Shown: positions 1 to 11,032 of the stretch, piece by piece
Numbering within the stretch: the stretch's first letter is position 1
How the letters are laid out: every line of letters starts with the position of its first letter
Assembly: GCA_014529385.2 (NCBI GenBank)
Contig: CM043960.1
Span: 30,939,396 to 31,003,395, forward strand
Source of the DNA: Adiantum capillus-veneris
Taxonomy: Eukaryota > Streptophyta > Polypodiopsida > Polypodiales > Pteridaceae
Length of the DNA stretch: 64,000 nt
Direction of reading: 5' to 3'
Position numbers and translations under genes: made by a program
The notes under the pieces: generated by a model
Database searches by the model: none
What the model saw: the letters and a program-made list of their open reading frames with translations, nothing else
Told to the model about the DNA's origin: nothing

Positions 1-3000
1 ACAGGGTCTCGCAAAAGGAGAAGCTGTAAGAGCTACCACCGTACCAACTAGACCCCAATTCAATCAAAACTGCCAAAGCGACCTATCTGTCAAGAGAACA
101 GTTAGAGGAGAACAACACCATAGTGTTCACAAGGTAGATTCAAAAGCGAAGATGGACATTAGGTAGAACTGCAACTTCTACCAAAAGAAGTCTATGATGT
201 CGTTGCAAAGACCAACACAAAAGAAGCCAACCGAAGGCTTGGGCTCCGAGAATTTTACGAGCAAGAGCCATGTGGAGTGGATTTCCAAAAATCTTATAAG
301 CTCTTGTTCACAATCAAAGAACATGGGACAGCCCAGACCTCTGACCAACAAGGGAACAAGGTAGAAGTGGTGATTACAAAAGAAATAGTGGTAGACGCTC
401 TCAAATTGCCAACAAAATGAATGACAATGTGGGCAAGGGATAGAAAGACAACAAGAACCTTCACCAAGGAAACCGCTGCTGTGACATTTGCCGATCTTAT
501 CTAGAAACAAGTGGAGGAACCAGCAAGATTATTCCACCAACACTTTCACTTTCTTGCCAAAAGACCGCCAAGGTACACGACACCCAATCATGAAATTGCG
601 ACCACATTTACACAAGTTCTAAAGTCGACAGCCAGCAACCAATCGACCACGCGCAGTACGTGTTGTCCACATTGAAAGGGACAAAGAAAGAGGGTAGAAT
701 AACATATCTGGGAGCACCAGAAGTTCTCACAATAATTTCCTACCATGCTATCGGCATGGCAGATAACTTGCCACCTTCCCCAGATCAGAACACTTGGATC
801 GTGTTTGGACAACCTTCCCCTCGAGCCACAAGATCTACCAAGAGAACATACAAATCTGATGACGAATCGGTCGAGAGCTCTCCAGACTGGTATAGCAGTG
901 AAAGCTCTGATAATGAGGAAAGAAGAGCACGTATCAAGGACATGAAAAGAAAAGCAATGGTAGCACATCAAGAGGATCCACAACAGAAGCAGGTGATATT
1001 TGAGAGAGAAAAGCACTCCTATGAACACAACCGCCAAGCTCAAGGAAAGGACCCTGCAAAGTGGGTACCCATTGAACTGAAAGGACCACGAACAAAGCAC
1101 CATGCTAGGAAAGAGGCCGAAGACCCCATAGAGTTATTGGAAAAAATGTATCAGGAGGCAGAAGCATTGAAGCTGAAAGAAGCCCAAGAAGCAGAATGAA
1201 AAGCTAAAGAGGCGACAGAGCAACAAAAACAGGCAGAAGAAGCAACCACACAAGGAAAAGCCCAGCAAGAACAAGGTGATATATCTTCTTGACCTTCTTC
1301 ACCTGCTATAGAACAACATGATCACCCAATGCCAAGCCCACCAATCACTAGCAGATAGAACCACAAAAACTGAGGCCACAAAAGAAACAGATCCTGAACA
1401 AAAAGAAGACACTACACAGGAGCAAGCCAAAGCACAAGAATGAGAGCCAGAAAGGGTAGCAAGTCCTGCACCAAAAGAAACCACACGGTTTGAGCAAACA
1501 AAAGAAAAAAAAACAAAAAAGTAAACCCCTTCCACCTCCACACAACACAAAACGGACGAGGCATCCACAAAGCCTCAAGATGACAAAGCAAAAGAAGGCC
1601 AACCACAACCTTAAGGGCAAGAACAACCAGCCACCACGCAGCCGCCAAGAGAATCACAAGAGACTGGAGAGACGTCTAGGCAACTCACAAGAAATGAGGA
1701 TTGGCAATCCAATGATGAGGTAATCTTGCAAGTCAATGAATATGCAAAGCAAATGCAGGATATGATGGAAAGACACCAATCAACAGTACTTAGCCGCAAC
1801 ACAAAGGCTAAAGAACTAGAGATGGTGTTGACGCTCTCCAAGGAGAGTTAGAAGACAGATTAAAACGTCATCACCGATCTACAAGAACAAGTGCAGGTAT
1901 TGAAAACTGAAGCTGAACAACATCAACTAGCAAGAGATAAACAGTAAAAGGAAATGGAGGAGTTAGGAGAACTTCTTACGAAGTTGATAGATGCTTGCAA
2001 AGCCAAAGATGACCAGCTAACAGAGGTTACCAACGAACTTCTAACTACAACTTTGTCAGTTCAGAAGATTCAAGTGTAGTTAGATGTAGAAAACACCTCC
2101 CTGCAATATTCAGAGCAGAGGATAAATGATCACGCAACTTTTTTGCAACAAATACGAGAAAATCCCGTAGTAGCCTCGATCAAGGGAACATACGAAGTCT
2201 ACAAAGCATTAGAGAAAAAGAACAAAGACCTCGAGCTAGAGCTAAAACTGGAGCAGTCTCAGCGCAAAAACCTAGCATTAATGCGGGTGCAACAAGAAGA
2301 AGAGCTGCAAAAAGAAATAACCGAGCTTAAAAGAGTCAACCAACTGCTGAGAGATGGACGACAAGAAACGCATGAAGAAGTTGGAACTTCAGAACAGTCA
2401 AAGATAGATATTCCCTCAATTTCTTTCATTGAGATGGAAACACAGCCAGCAGAAGGGCTAGGTGGTGAAGAGGAACTCAAAGTACCATTAATCAAAGCAG
2501 ATGAAGTGCCAATGGTCCAGCTGTCAAAAGTTGAGGAAGATGCACTCAAAGAGAAGATTACCCAAGTGGTGGATGAGTAGTGGAAAGCAGTGATGGATTG
2601 GGAGTTGTGATTTCTTCACTCTATCAATGTTACTCAACTCACTCCCAATCAAATCAATGTGCAATGGCATCAGCAACCCCTGCCATATCCTTTGATAAAG
2701 GTGGAGTTTCTCCAAGTTAAAGAGAGGCTTTACAAAGACATGTAAGTAGGAGGCACAGATGAAGACCACCCCAAGTGGAGGATGACCTGGTTGAACAAGA
2801 ATCCAAGATACCTGATTCTGTTCACAAGAGCACCTGCGGCACTACAAAAGGATCCCACTTTTTGTCCAGTACCAAGAGTAAGGACTTGGCAAGCACATGA
2901 GGCAATAACAAAGAAGCGGCCAACATGGCTGAACTACCCAGGATTGCCAACTCCAGAAAAGGGACCACCGACAGAAGAATACATGGTGAAAACCCTAATG

Positions 3001-3480
3001 GGTGCCATGTTCTTCTTCAAAATTCTACCTGATCTATCATGTGTGATGCTTTATAAAATCTGCCGAATGCTGCTGATCTGCATTGAAGTATTTCATGAGC
3101 CAGATCAAGCAGGCACCCTGTGGATGTCATTCCTCGAGGGCAATAAAGGTTTATGCTACAATCTTAGTGGTCAACCTTCCGAAGAAGTCCTCTATGGATT
3201 TTACGTCCGATGCATGTTCTTACCTTCACATAATATGTTAGCATTTGAGGAAGCGTTCTACACAGGGTTCTTCACTTGGTGAACAAAGATTTTTGGGCCA
3301 ATGATTAACAACTTGACTTCGAGATTTGTAGGCTACTCCGCAATTGAGCTTAAAAACAGAGTCACTATGGAGTTTTTGTAGTTTCCAGATAAAGAGAGAA
3401 AGATCAGATACAAAAAGGCTCTAAATGCACTTAAAGACCGCCTCGCCAGCCGTCAACCCGAAGACTATTTCAATCCATAA
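1..3480 (+). pseudogene. Large downstream ORF of unknown function, copy A (decayed)
   Basis: This is the same protein as the ORF at 24831-28389, beginning about 10 codons inside its N-terminus. The longest open stretches are 660-1199, 2143-2580 and 2782-3282; stops and frameshifts lie between them. Visible parts in order are an N-terminal globular region (about 180-800), an acidic serine-rich then Lys/Glu/Gln-rich segment, a long coiled coil (about 1740-2400), and a C-terminal globular region rich in Trp, Phe and Tyr (2640-3400). The end reads QPEDYFNP and stops at 3478-3480, just ahead of the purine tract. I do not recognise the family. The N-terminal region loosely recalls the plant transposon-protein and ATHILA ORF1-type domains, but this is a weak impression. 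Confidence 0.6.
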
Positions 3481-3501
3481 AGGTGTATCAAGGGACGACA
3501 C

Positions 3502-3519
3502 AGGCGAGGAGGGGGGGGA
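3502..3519 (+). other. Polypurine tract of Gypsy-0
   Basis: An uninterrupted G-rich purine run, broken only by one C, sits directly before the TGTTAG that opens the LTR. This is the expected position of the plus-strand primer for reverse transcription. It is preceded by GGGACGACACAGG, a short motif with close counterparts before the tracts at 28411 and 59552 and near 22613. Confidence 0.85.
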
Positions 3520-3556
3520 TGTTAGCAGCAAGCTAACTCGGATACCATTTTTTGGA
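3520..3556 (+). repeat. Truncated LTR stub (first 37 bp)
   Basis: It starts TGTTAGCAGCAAGCTAAC and matches the first 37 bases of the LTRs at 7405, 28429 and 29334, with two or three differences. Homology ends abruptly at 3556. Confidence 0.85.
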
Positions 3557-4289
3557 GCTGCTTCTATGAAGATAACTGGTCCTATGAAGATCATCAAGGA
3601 CATAAGTTTCAGTTGATCTCCACAAGTTAGAGTCAAAAGCTGAGCAACCCAATAGTGTTCAAGCAGTTACATGTGACCAAGCTCATATATACATATCGAG
3701 ATGCAAATGAAAATGAATATCAGCAAGTCCATGACCTTGCACAAACCCCTACAGATGGTAAGACTGAATTCAAAGACTATTTGAAGATGGTGCAAAACCT
3801 CAAGCTACCAAAACATGTGACAGATAGGTCAAAGTCAACAGAAGCTAAAGTTCAAAATGCTACACAAAGGCCACCACCAAAATCTCCTCCAAAGAGACAA
3901 ATTCTACCAGAAAGTACAATGGATCTTCTAAGAAAAGAAATTAATCAGATGCAGGTAGACAATGCTCACCAATTGCAAGCAAAAGGTGCAATAGCACAGT
4001 CAAACGAGTCAACATGAATTGAAGTAGGTGGTCAAAGCAAAGCAACTGCAAAAAAAAGTTCAATCTAGGGACACCGCCAAAGCAAAAGCAATCAATTCCA
4101 AAAGAAATCTTGAGAAGGTCAAGTGCAACATTACTCGCAAAGCTAGATTTTCAGCTAGACAGAACCACCTATCTTTCTGCACTTAGAGAAGATGTGGCCA
4201 ACCGCAACTAGAAGATGCACTAGAATTCATTAGCATATCTAGAAACAAACAAGCAGAATGTTGGGGAATCATTTCCACTGCCATTCAAG

Positions 4290-5546
4290 TAGATTCATAG
4301 AACCTTGAAGCTCAATTTCATGTGGTAATTGCAAAAGATGAACCAAATGACATCATATTGGGAATGCCACTGGCTCAAAAGGTTCTAGAAACACATATCT
4401 TAAAGGCAGTCTTCAAAAACAACAAAGAATGAAGACCAAGACTGGTCACTTGCGGATGACAGCACAAAGTCCTCAAGCACAGTTAAAATGGAGATTGATG
4501 CCAAAACAAAGGTTATTGAATATGATTTATCTCTATCGACCAGAACCTATGAAGAGCTTAAAGATGATAAAGCAAAAGCAAGTGCAGATCAAACAAAGCA
4601 AAGAGCAACGACAAAAGCTATTGAGGAGAAAGAGCCACCAAGACAAGAAGCAAAGAAGATCAAGATTGCAGACACCCAAGAAGCAATAGGAAGTCCAAAT
4701 ATCTACACATTGGCAGCTGAATCTGCTAATGTAAGTCAAATTGGAAAATAGAGTCTCAAGCCACCCTCCATAGAGACCAAGCTAGATCAAGATGAGACCA
4801 TGGCAAAAGCAGGACAGAAATATTCAATAGAACCTCCAATAAGAATATCTATAGTCATCAATAGTGAAAATGGAAAAAGTGTCAGATGCAATGCTCTATT
4901 GGATAAAGAAACAAAGTGCAATATGGTTACAAATAATATCCAAAGAATACTGGAGATCACTCTGTGCAAACATGATAAATAGGAAATTCTAGGTAAGGCT
5001 GAAAGTGATGAAGAAATGGTTGCTACACTTAGCATCCAAAAGCATGAAGAGCAGATAAAGTTTTAGGTAAATCCTTCAAGAGAAATTCATGCAGATGTCA
5101 TCCTTGGACATCAGTGGCTAGACCAACACAAGGCATACATAGTAGATACAATGCTAATACTCTCTTTTGCAAGAGGTAGCCAACAACAGTTACATGTACC
5201 ATTAACTCCAGATTTAGAGTTGCAAAAGTCCCAAGAATCAAAGACAAATCTTGCAAACAAAGGTAAGGCTAAAGTGGACCTTCCACTGAATAGCACAAAA
5301 GGTGTGACATTGTATGCATCTACATCAAAGAACCCTCATGGATCAACTTCTTCAAGCAAGTTAGGCTTTCAAAACTTCAAGACAGTTGCTGACCCAAACA
5401 AATCCTCTAGGGAATCACCTGGAAAAGCAAGGATATTTCCACCCAAGTACTCAAGAAAGCAAAGGAAAATCAAGCAAGTGTTTGTTCCGAGCAGTTTAGT
5501 AAAAGTCAATGATCTAGTGTGGATTGAAGATAGTAGATCAAAATAG
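4290..5546 (+). pseudogene. Retropepsin-like region with two protease-type signatures
   Basis: Around 4317-4400 the frame reads FHVVIAKDEPNDIILGMPLA, a typical end of a retroviral-type aspartic protease (the ILG signature). About 480 bases on, 4800-5150 reads RISIVINSENGK, then LLDKETKCNMV where a D-[ST]-G-A active-site loop would be expected, then ADVILGHQWLD. The second unit is therefore a full-length but catalytically broken retropepsin fold. Between them lies a lysine-rich, low-complexity stretch. The arrangement echoes the two separated protease domains of Gypsy-1 and Gypsy-2, but here RT and integrase are missing between them. Several stops interrupt the region. Confidence 0.5.
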
Positions 5547-5558
5547 AAATAGAAACAT

Positions 5559-6160
5559 ATGGGATGGATAGCATCACAAGGAAGCTTAAAAGAACACGAG
5601 TATTGTAGATGTAACAAACAACTATGGGTACCAAAACCGCAAGCTAGAGCATATGAAGTGATATCAAGACCCTCCCAAGAAAGAAGGCCCACAAGGTATC
5701 AACCTCAACAATATCTTAGGATACCTAGGAAGCAGTTCTACAACAGAATGACACCCGATGCTAAAGTCTACCACAAATCTCAAGAGGATATAGAACAAAG
5801 ACGGATTTCAAGGAATCCTCCTCTTGATCAAAGATTCTATAAAGTCTATACAAAGATTTAGCTACTAGACAACCACAAGCCAACTGCAACTACACCTAAC
5901 CTGCATGAAGATCACAAGAGATCAACAAGACATAGTGCTAAGCAAAGTCAACAAAGAAGCTAAGGTAATGGAGAGATTTGGATTCCTAAGTCTTCCAATG
6001 CTTTGAGTGAAAAGTCATCAATCAACTGAGGCCTACAAAAACCTCAAAGGCTCCTTATTACAATAGGCCTAAATGAACAACTAAACCACCAATGGAGTCT
6101 TCACTATCAAAGAAGGACAACTCAACAAACAAAACTGTAGATTCCAAGCTGAATTAAGTA
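5559..6160 (+). pseudogene. Basic tail with W-[IV]-P-K motifs
   Basis: The open part 5559-5861 encodes an Arg/Gln/Pro-rich peptide with QLWVPKPQA near 5625. A further EIWIPKS occurs near 5985. The motif is repeated in the same relative position, after the protease-like domain, in Gypsy-1 (22040-22100) and Gypsy-3 (56974-57800). Function unknown; the basic, repetitive character would fit nucleic-acid binding, which is inference. Confidence 0.4.
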
Positions 6161-6329
6161 TGGAAAAAGAAACCCTTAATGCCAACTTGGTCCTTAAATA
6201 ATCCTCTTTTTGAGAATTGAAGCTTACTTTTACCTGAAGAAATGTTTGTAGTAAGCTCAATAATGTGAAAAGTCAAGTTTCTAGGTTGCAAAAAACACTC
6301 TTTGGCATAGTCAGAATTTGGTTGCTAAG

Positions 6330-6790
6330 CCACAAAATGAGCAACGCGTTTGTCCCAAATCTTCACGTCAATGATTAAGCAATGTGCTAAGTGTCGTAGT
6401 TATTAGGCTTACGCTCAGGCTGGACGAGTTGAGCATATTTAAGTCGTGTTGCTCATTCTGGATGAGACGAGCATAAGAGTTGAAGTCTATTAACTTAATC
6501 ATGGTGGAGTGTCATAGAGTCCAACACTCATGCACAATGCATAGTAAGATGAGAGCACAGATCCTCGACAATGAAAAACCTTCTTAAAGTGGTTCCAGCT
6601 TGTAAAGCCACGTCATATGCTTTTTTAGCTACATCTTCTTTCTGAAGAACCCCTCAAAAATCCTTCTTGTAGAGTATATTGTTTACCATGCATTTATTTG
6701 TATGCATATATAGGATTTCCCATCATTAAAAATATGCATTATACACTCTTTTTGCTTCCACCTATCCACCTTGAGAGGACTATAACATGC
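6330..6790 (+). other. 3' non-coding block conserved with Gypsy-3
   Basis: The block starts GCTAAGCCACAAAATGAG and contains GAGTTGAGCATATTTAAGT and a TATGCATATA segment. Each part has a recognisable counterpart in the same order at 58586-59040 in Gypsy-3, although the coding parts of the two elements are much less alike. It has no ORF. It lies between the end of the coding region and the expected 3' LTR. Confidence 0.5.
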
Positions 6791-6910
6791 AAACCAATGT
6801 TCCATCATGTTACCCTTTGTACAATGCTCTTTGAGTGGCCAAGACCGTAATCCAAGTGTGAGTGGATGTGTGGGAGTTGTATAGGTAGTTGATTGTCAAG
6901 CTAGAAGCAT

Positions 6911-6944
6911 GCATGTGTGTGAGTGTGGGTGTGTGTGTGTATGT

Positions 6945-7038
<94 letters not shown>
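6911..7038 (+). repeat. Compound (GT)n-(GA)n microsatellite
   Basis: About 68 bases of mostly GT repeats pass directly into about 60 bases of GA repeats. The open frames on both strands here are only low-complexity translations. Confidence 0.98.
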
Positions 7039-7043
<5 letters not shown>

Positions 7044-7404
7044 TCACATCAAGGAGGGCTTCAAATGCATGTAAGAAAATATAGAAAGCTTCCATAAGGT
7101 AATATGATGAGGTTAATGCAAGCTATACACAATTCCTTGTTGAATATTAAGCGGAGTTTCATGTGGCCACCTGCAACACCTCATAATATTTAGTGCTTTC
7201 ACTCATAGCCAATGCTAAAAAGGGTTGCATACTCATGTGATTTTTTTTTTTTGGAAAACTCACTCAACCAAGTGAGTAGATAAAACAACGGACTAAGAAA
7301 ATTACAAGGAGAACAACATAGCATAAACCGGACTACATCAGAAGGTGCCACAAATATCACAAGGACTGCCACTCCGTTGTGAAATCCCCTCCAAGTTAAG
7401 ACCA
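7039..7404. other. Unassigned stretch before Gypsy-1
   Basis: No coding frame or recognisable repeat is visible apart from a short T run near 7243. The last five bases, GACCA at 7400-7404, are the left candidate for the Gypsy-1 target duplication; the right counterpart at 29271-29275 is GAGCA, one mismatch. Confidence 0.5.
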
Positions 7405-8327
7405 TGTTAGCAGCAAGCTAACGCGGACACCATTTTTTGGAGTTCTCCTTGTAAGACAATTATTATTTTGATAAATCAAGAATACTATAACTTCTATTTT
7501 CTTGGTAAACTTTGTAATTAATGAGCCAGGGCTACAAGCTTGCAGATTGTATCAACCAGTCAACAATTCCTAGCTTTGGTAGAACTCTAGATTATTACTT
7601 TTGACCACCCAAAAACCTTGGCTAAGGTATAAAAGACAATTTTTGTAAGTTTTTTATAAGTTTTTGAATAAGAAATACACAACGTGAGCTAAAGGCGCTC
7701 ACTTCTCTCCTTCTCACACTTCCTACTCCCTCTCCGGTTGTCACGTTATGAATGCGTTTGTTGCATTGCAATCGTAGGTAAGAGCTCTACGCATTGACGT
7801 AAGCCATTCACTGTATTTCGTAGCTTTTGGCGTCGCCGACCCACGGCCTAATTTCATCATAATTAGAAATTTACACTTTTAGATCGAAAACTAAGCATAG
7901 GAGCGGTATTCGGGCATCATTGCTAAGCATTTAGATGTATTCTGGGTCGAAAACGACTAGGTCAAAAATCCACTGTTGTTAATAATCGCGATTTGGGAAC
8001 TTGACCTAAAGTGCGGTTTGAAGCCATAGGCATGTGTGCTTAGGTCTTATAAACTTTTCCTAGAAGCTCCGTTACGTTTGGATGTCATTTGATGCTGTAA
8101 CGGATGTGATTTGCTTGCCGATGAGCGATTGGCTTTTGGTGATTTCAGTCACTTGAGTGTAGCTTGAGTTAGATGCGAGTTGTTAGTTTTTTTCCAAGAG
8201 ATTGACAACCTCTTGTAACCTCTATGAACTAGTCGAGTCAGCTTCGTCCCATGGTTTGACAAATTAATCGTGATTCTCGCTAATACTGCAATAAGATAGG
8301 ATGGTGAGGTTAAACATGCGTCCCACA
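7405..8327 (+). repeat. Gypsy-1 5' LTR (923 bp)
   Basis: It begins TGTTAGCAGC and ends CGTCCCACA, giving TGT...ACA ends. Homologues are at 28429-29270 and 29334-30242, and the last 159 bases recur at 45925-46083. A TATA box is at 7628-7635. A half copy of the leader palindrome (TTAATAATCGCGATT) lies at 7979-7993. Confidence 0.93.
7628..7635 (+). promoter_or_regulatory. TATA box in Gypsy-1 5' LTR
   Basis: TATAAAAG lies within GGTATAAAAG and is conserved in all three full LTRs of this family (28649 and 29555). It sits about 220 bp into the LTR, consistent with the U3/R promoter of an LTR element. The transcription start is not determined. Confidence 0.7.
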
Positions 8328-8329
8328 TT

Positions 8330-8347
8330 TGGCGCCACTGTCGGGGA
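8330..8347 (+). other. Primer-binding site, tRNA-Asp-like
   Basis: TGGCGCCACTGTCGGGGA starts two bases after the LTR. It resembles the TGGCGCCGTTGCCGGGGA primer site common in plant Athila/Tat elements, complementary to the 3' end of tRNA-Asp, with three mismatches in the middle. The following GATC and AAAG also fit. Gypsy-2 has a diverged copy at 30245. Confidence 0.75.
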
Positions 8348-10302
8348 TCAAAGAGACCTAAACTAGGAAAACACACGAGCGTCTTGTGTAATTGTCCTTT
8401 AACTTCCTCTAGGTTCCCCTAGAGTTCAAAACTCTCTATTAGAAACCGCATAGCTTAAGATTGTCGTCTTTTGCTGTGTAGAGGTAGCTTGAAAGTAATT
8501 GTACTTGCTAAGTACCTTTAGGATTGTAGGATTGTAGATTTAGATTAGGATTTGGAGAATGATTGGTAGACGATACAAGTCTTAAGATCAAGACTCTGAA
8601 AAACATCAAAAACACAAGAAAACGAGTGTTTGTGGACACTTTTCACAACCTCATTGCATGAGAAACTAGGAGTAGGGTAAGTAGGATCCGAGGTGGATTT
8701 TAGAATATTGCTCTCTCTGAAAGAATCAAGTGTGAGTGGTTATGTAAAGTTGCAGAATTTCAGGTCTACGACTAAAATAGCTTGAAAAGACTCAAATTCA
8801 CTCAATCCGACTGGAAACTAAGCCTAAGAGTTGTCCGAACTAGCGGGTAAGCTCAAAGACACTTAGAGGTAAAAATTTCAAGAAATTGACCAAAACTCAG
8901 ATTATTTACTTTTTCTTGACATTTTATGCCAAATTAAGTTTTGACTTGATTTATAGGCTTAAAAAACATCATAAAAAGACTCTCTTTGAGAAAATTGCAA
9001 AAAAAGTGCTCATTTCAAGCCTCAATTTAATAATCGCGATTATTAAATTTTTGCTCTAAATTGGCCAAGACTCATACCATTGACTCATTGCATGTGTACA
9101 AACAACTTTTGTAAAGGTCCAAAAGATTTGGATCACTAAACTGACAAAGAACTGGGTAAAAACTAAAGTTTGTACTGACTTTTTGAATCTTGAGTGTGAA
9201 TTGAGGAAAAATTTATCCAAAATTGATGAAACTTGATTCATAGGCTTATATTGATGTGATAAACATGTGTATATGCTCACTTGACCAAAAACTTGCAAAA
9301 TTTCATCAAATGTAAATAATCGCGATTATTTACATCTGCCCTGTTTTTGAACTTTTTTGACCAAGTTAGCATACCATGTTGTAATAAGCCCACAAACCAA
9401 ATTTGGTAAGATTTGGATCACTGGATTGAAAATTTTCACAAAAATTGCAAAGTTAGTCTGCGGACCGATAATTGATGATCATTTAATCAAAAATTGTCCA
9501 AACTTGATGAAAATTGGCTATTGACCTTAACATAAGGTGCTTAACAGATTTGTGTCAAAGTTGGGACAAAAATTTACAAAAAATTACCAGGAGTAAATAA
9601 TCGCGATTATTTACATCTGCTTCAAAACTTGGTGATTTTGCAAATTTGAGTATACCACAAGGTCAAGCACATCAAGTAGACCCTACAAATCAATTTTGGT
9701 GAAATTTGGACCACAAAAGTGAGACTTAAGCCAGATTTTCAAAATCAGAGTCTGTGGTCACGGAATAGTGGTTAATCTTGATCAAATTTTGTCCAAATTT
9801 ATTGAAACTTGTCCAAGGGCTCTAACAAGTTGTATACTTGCCAAAACAATCCAAAAAGTGCCAGAAATTAGCAAAAGTAAATAATCGTGATTATTTATTT
9901 CTGCTATCCAGAGACTTCAATTTTAACTTTTGGGCTTATATACTATTAGACCAGCATAATATAAGGCCACAGGACAATTTTGGGTTCAATCGGATCAAAA
10001 TTGGTACAGATACACTCAGTTTACAAGTTGCAGATTAGAACTTGGATTTGGCTAAAGCTGAATCTGAAAGTCAAAATTTTGACTTCCATAGCACGATTTG
10101 AAGTGATATGCAGAGACCAATCAAGGGATTTCTCAAGAGCTCTACTGTCCTTAAAGAAAAATAGCTAATTTGATTAATTTTGTACAGGAATCAGGTTGCA
10201 GACGAGAAACCAGTGGCTTCACAAAAAGTTGCAATTGATCGAGTGGAAATTGATGACAAGTCAATCCAAGGTGAGTACTCAATCCAGGGCTTATAAGTCT
10301 AT
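8348..10302 (+). repeat. Gypsy-1 leader with ~283-bp tandem repeats and CGCG palindromes
   Basis: The non-coding leader holds four diverged units spaced 286, 281 and 284 bp. Each carries a palindrome around TAATCGCGATTA: 9024-9049 (26 bp, perfect), 9310-9335 (26 bp, perfect), 9593-9614 (22 bp, perfect) and 9878-9897 (one mismatch). Other shared words in each unit include TTGTCCAAACTTGATGAAA and CAAATTTGGT. No credible ORF is present. Gypsy-2 has the same array at 30939-31815. Confidence 0.85.
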
Positions 10303-10693
10303 ATGAACCTTAGATCCGGTCGTGTAATAGGAAATCAAGGCCTATTCGGAGAAAACACCTGTAGAGTATTCACTGAAGAAAGCATAAATCAAGGCAACTC
10401 CTTGCACACAATTCTTGAAGAAGTCTCGGACACTTTTTCAGATTCAACATCCGAAATGTCTTCTTACTCGACTCACTCGAAAACCAGAACGACAATGCGC
10501 TATAAGCATATACTCTCTTTTTACAAGACTAATCATCATGGAGCCCAGGTTTACTTGGATCCTAATGAAGAGTATGCTATTCGCATTGATGACCATGGTA
10601 TTGAGTTCGAAGAAGAGGTTAGGGCAAACAAACAAGGAAAAATATACATGGATCGAAATGGAACTCAATATGTACAATTCAAAAATCCTGACG
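10303..10693 (+). pseudogene. Gag N-terminal fragment, interrupted by Penelope-like insertion
   Basis: The ATG at 10303 opens MNLRSGRVIGNQG and runs 130 codons before the insertion at 10694; the frame then continues meaninglessly into the inserted DNA. The same N-terminal domain resumes at 15117 after a 288-bp duplication. In Gypsy-2 the equivalent ATG has become ATA at 32213. This domain precedes the capsid-type domain and has no family I recognise. The start was chosen because it is the first ATG after the leader and begins the conserved stretch. Confidence 0.7.
10406..10693 (+). repeat. 288-bp direct duplication, left copy
   Basis: Bases 10406-10693 and 15117-15404 align end to end with no gap and about 13 mismatches (95.5% identity). 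They flank the Penelope-like insertion exactly. The two copies resemble each other more than either resembles the Gypsy-2 gag, so they probably arose as a target duplication at insertion. Confidence 0.85.
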
Positions 10694-10849
10694 GATACAG
10701 CGACACCCGTCGGTGGTCCTTGGCTCGCTTTTCTTTCGGCTATATCGGCTAGTTCTTCTCGCTCTGCAGGCAACAGCGACAGCGGCAGCTGGCAGCATAG
10801 TCATGCCCTACCCACTCTACGGGCGGCAGCTGGTTGGTCATTGCCTGCA

Positions 10850-10985
10850 CACTTAATCGGCAACAGCAGTAGGTTAACACCTGCGCACAATATCGACGGC
10901 GACAGCAGCAGGTCAACACCTGCGTGCAATATCGACGACGACAGCATGACGTTTGCAGCTTACTAACCTATACTTGCCCGCAATA
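10850..10985 (+). repeat. Short GC-rich tandem repeat at the 5' end of the PLE
   Basis: Two to three imperfect units of about 48 bp share GACAGCAGCAGGT, AACACCTGCG and CAATATCGACG. It lies upstream of the first coding frame and could belong to a 5' untranslated or pseudo-LTR region. Confidence 0.6.
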
Positions 10986-11032
10986 TTGGAGGAAATAGCA
11001 GGACGACTACATCAAAACGTCGCTAGTCACAA

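Larger units (their letters stand above)
1..3556 (+). mobile_element. 3' end of an LTR retroelement (Gypsy-0), cut by the window edge
   Basis: The stretch holds most of a large decayed ORF, a purine tract and the first 37 bases of an LTR. ORF, tract and LTR start are all homologous to the 3' end of Gypsy-1 (24831-28465), so this is a second copy of the same 3' module. The LTR stops after the bases matching ATTTTTTGGAG and unrelated sequence begins at once. The rest of this LTR does not reappear before the next complete LTR at 7405, so the end was lost by deletion or recombination and was not split by a simple insertion. The 5' part of the element lies outside the window. Confidence 0.8.
3557..6870 (+). 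mobile_element. Decayed Ty3-like fragment with protease-like and W-[IV]-P-K regions, no RT or integrase
   Basis: Coding traces lie on the plus strand: 3655-4017 (charged, coiled-coil-like), 4429-4751, 4800-4982, 5151-5546 and 5559-5861. Two stretches look like the C-terminal half of retropepsins: DIILGMPLA around 4350 and DVILGHQWLDQHKAYIVD around 5100. W-V/I-P-K motifs follow at about 5625 and 5990. The 3' non-coding part (6330-6790) is homologous to the 3' non-coding part of Gypsy-3, so the fragment belongs to that general group. No LTR was found on either side and both edges are approximate. Confidence 0.55.

Noticed and set aside
588..1103. Minus-strand ORF of 171 codons with hydrophobic segments
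   Set aside because: It is the reverse reading of the Lys/Glu-rich large ORF copy A, and the hydrophobicity comes from reversed Lys and Glu codons. Similar shadows at 28258-28803, 33623-34171, 43036-43614 and 62455-62934 were dropped for the same reason.
6889..7095. ORFs of Val/Cys, Arg/Glu or Ser/Leu/His/Thr repeats
   Set aside because: Translations of the GT/GA microsatellite. The same holds for ORFs in the CT and TA arrays at 60610-62203.
9024..9900. CRISPR-like array from regularly spaced palindromes
   Set aside because: Spacers are themselves homologous to each other and about 260 bp long, and the context is a plant LTR element.
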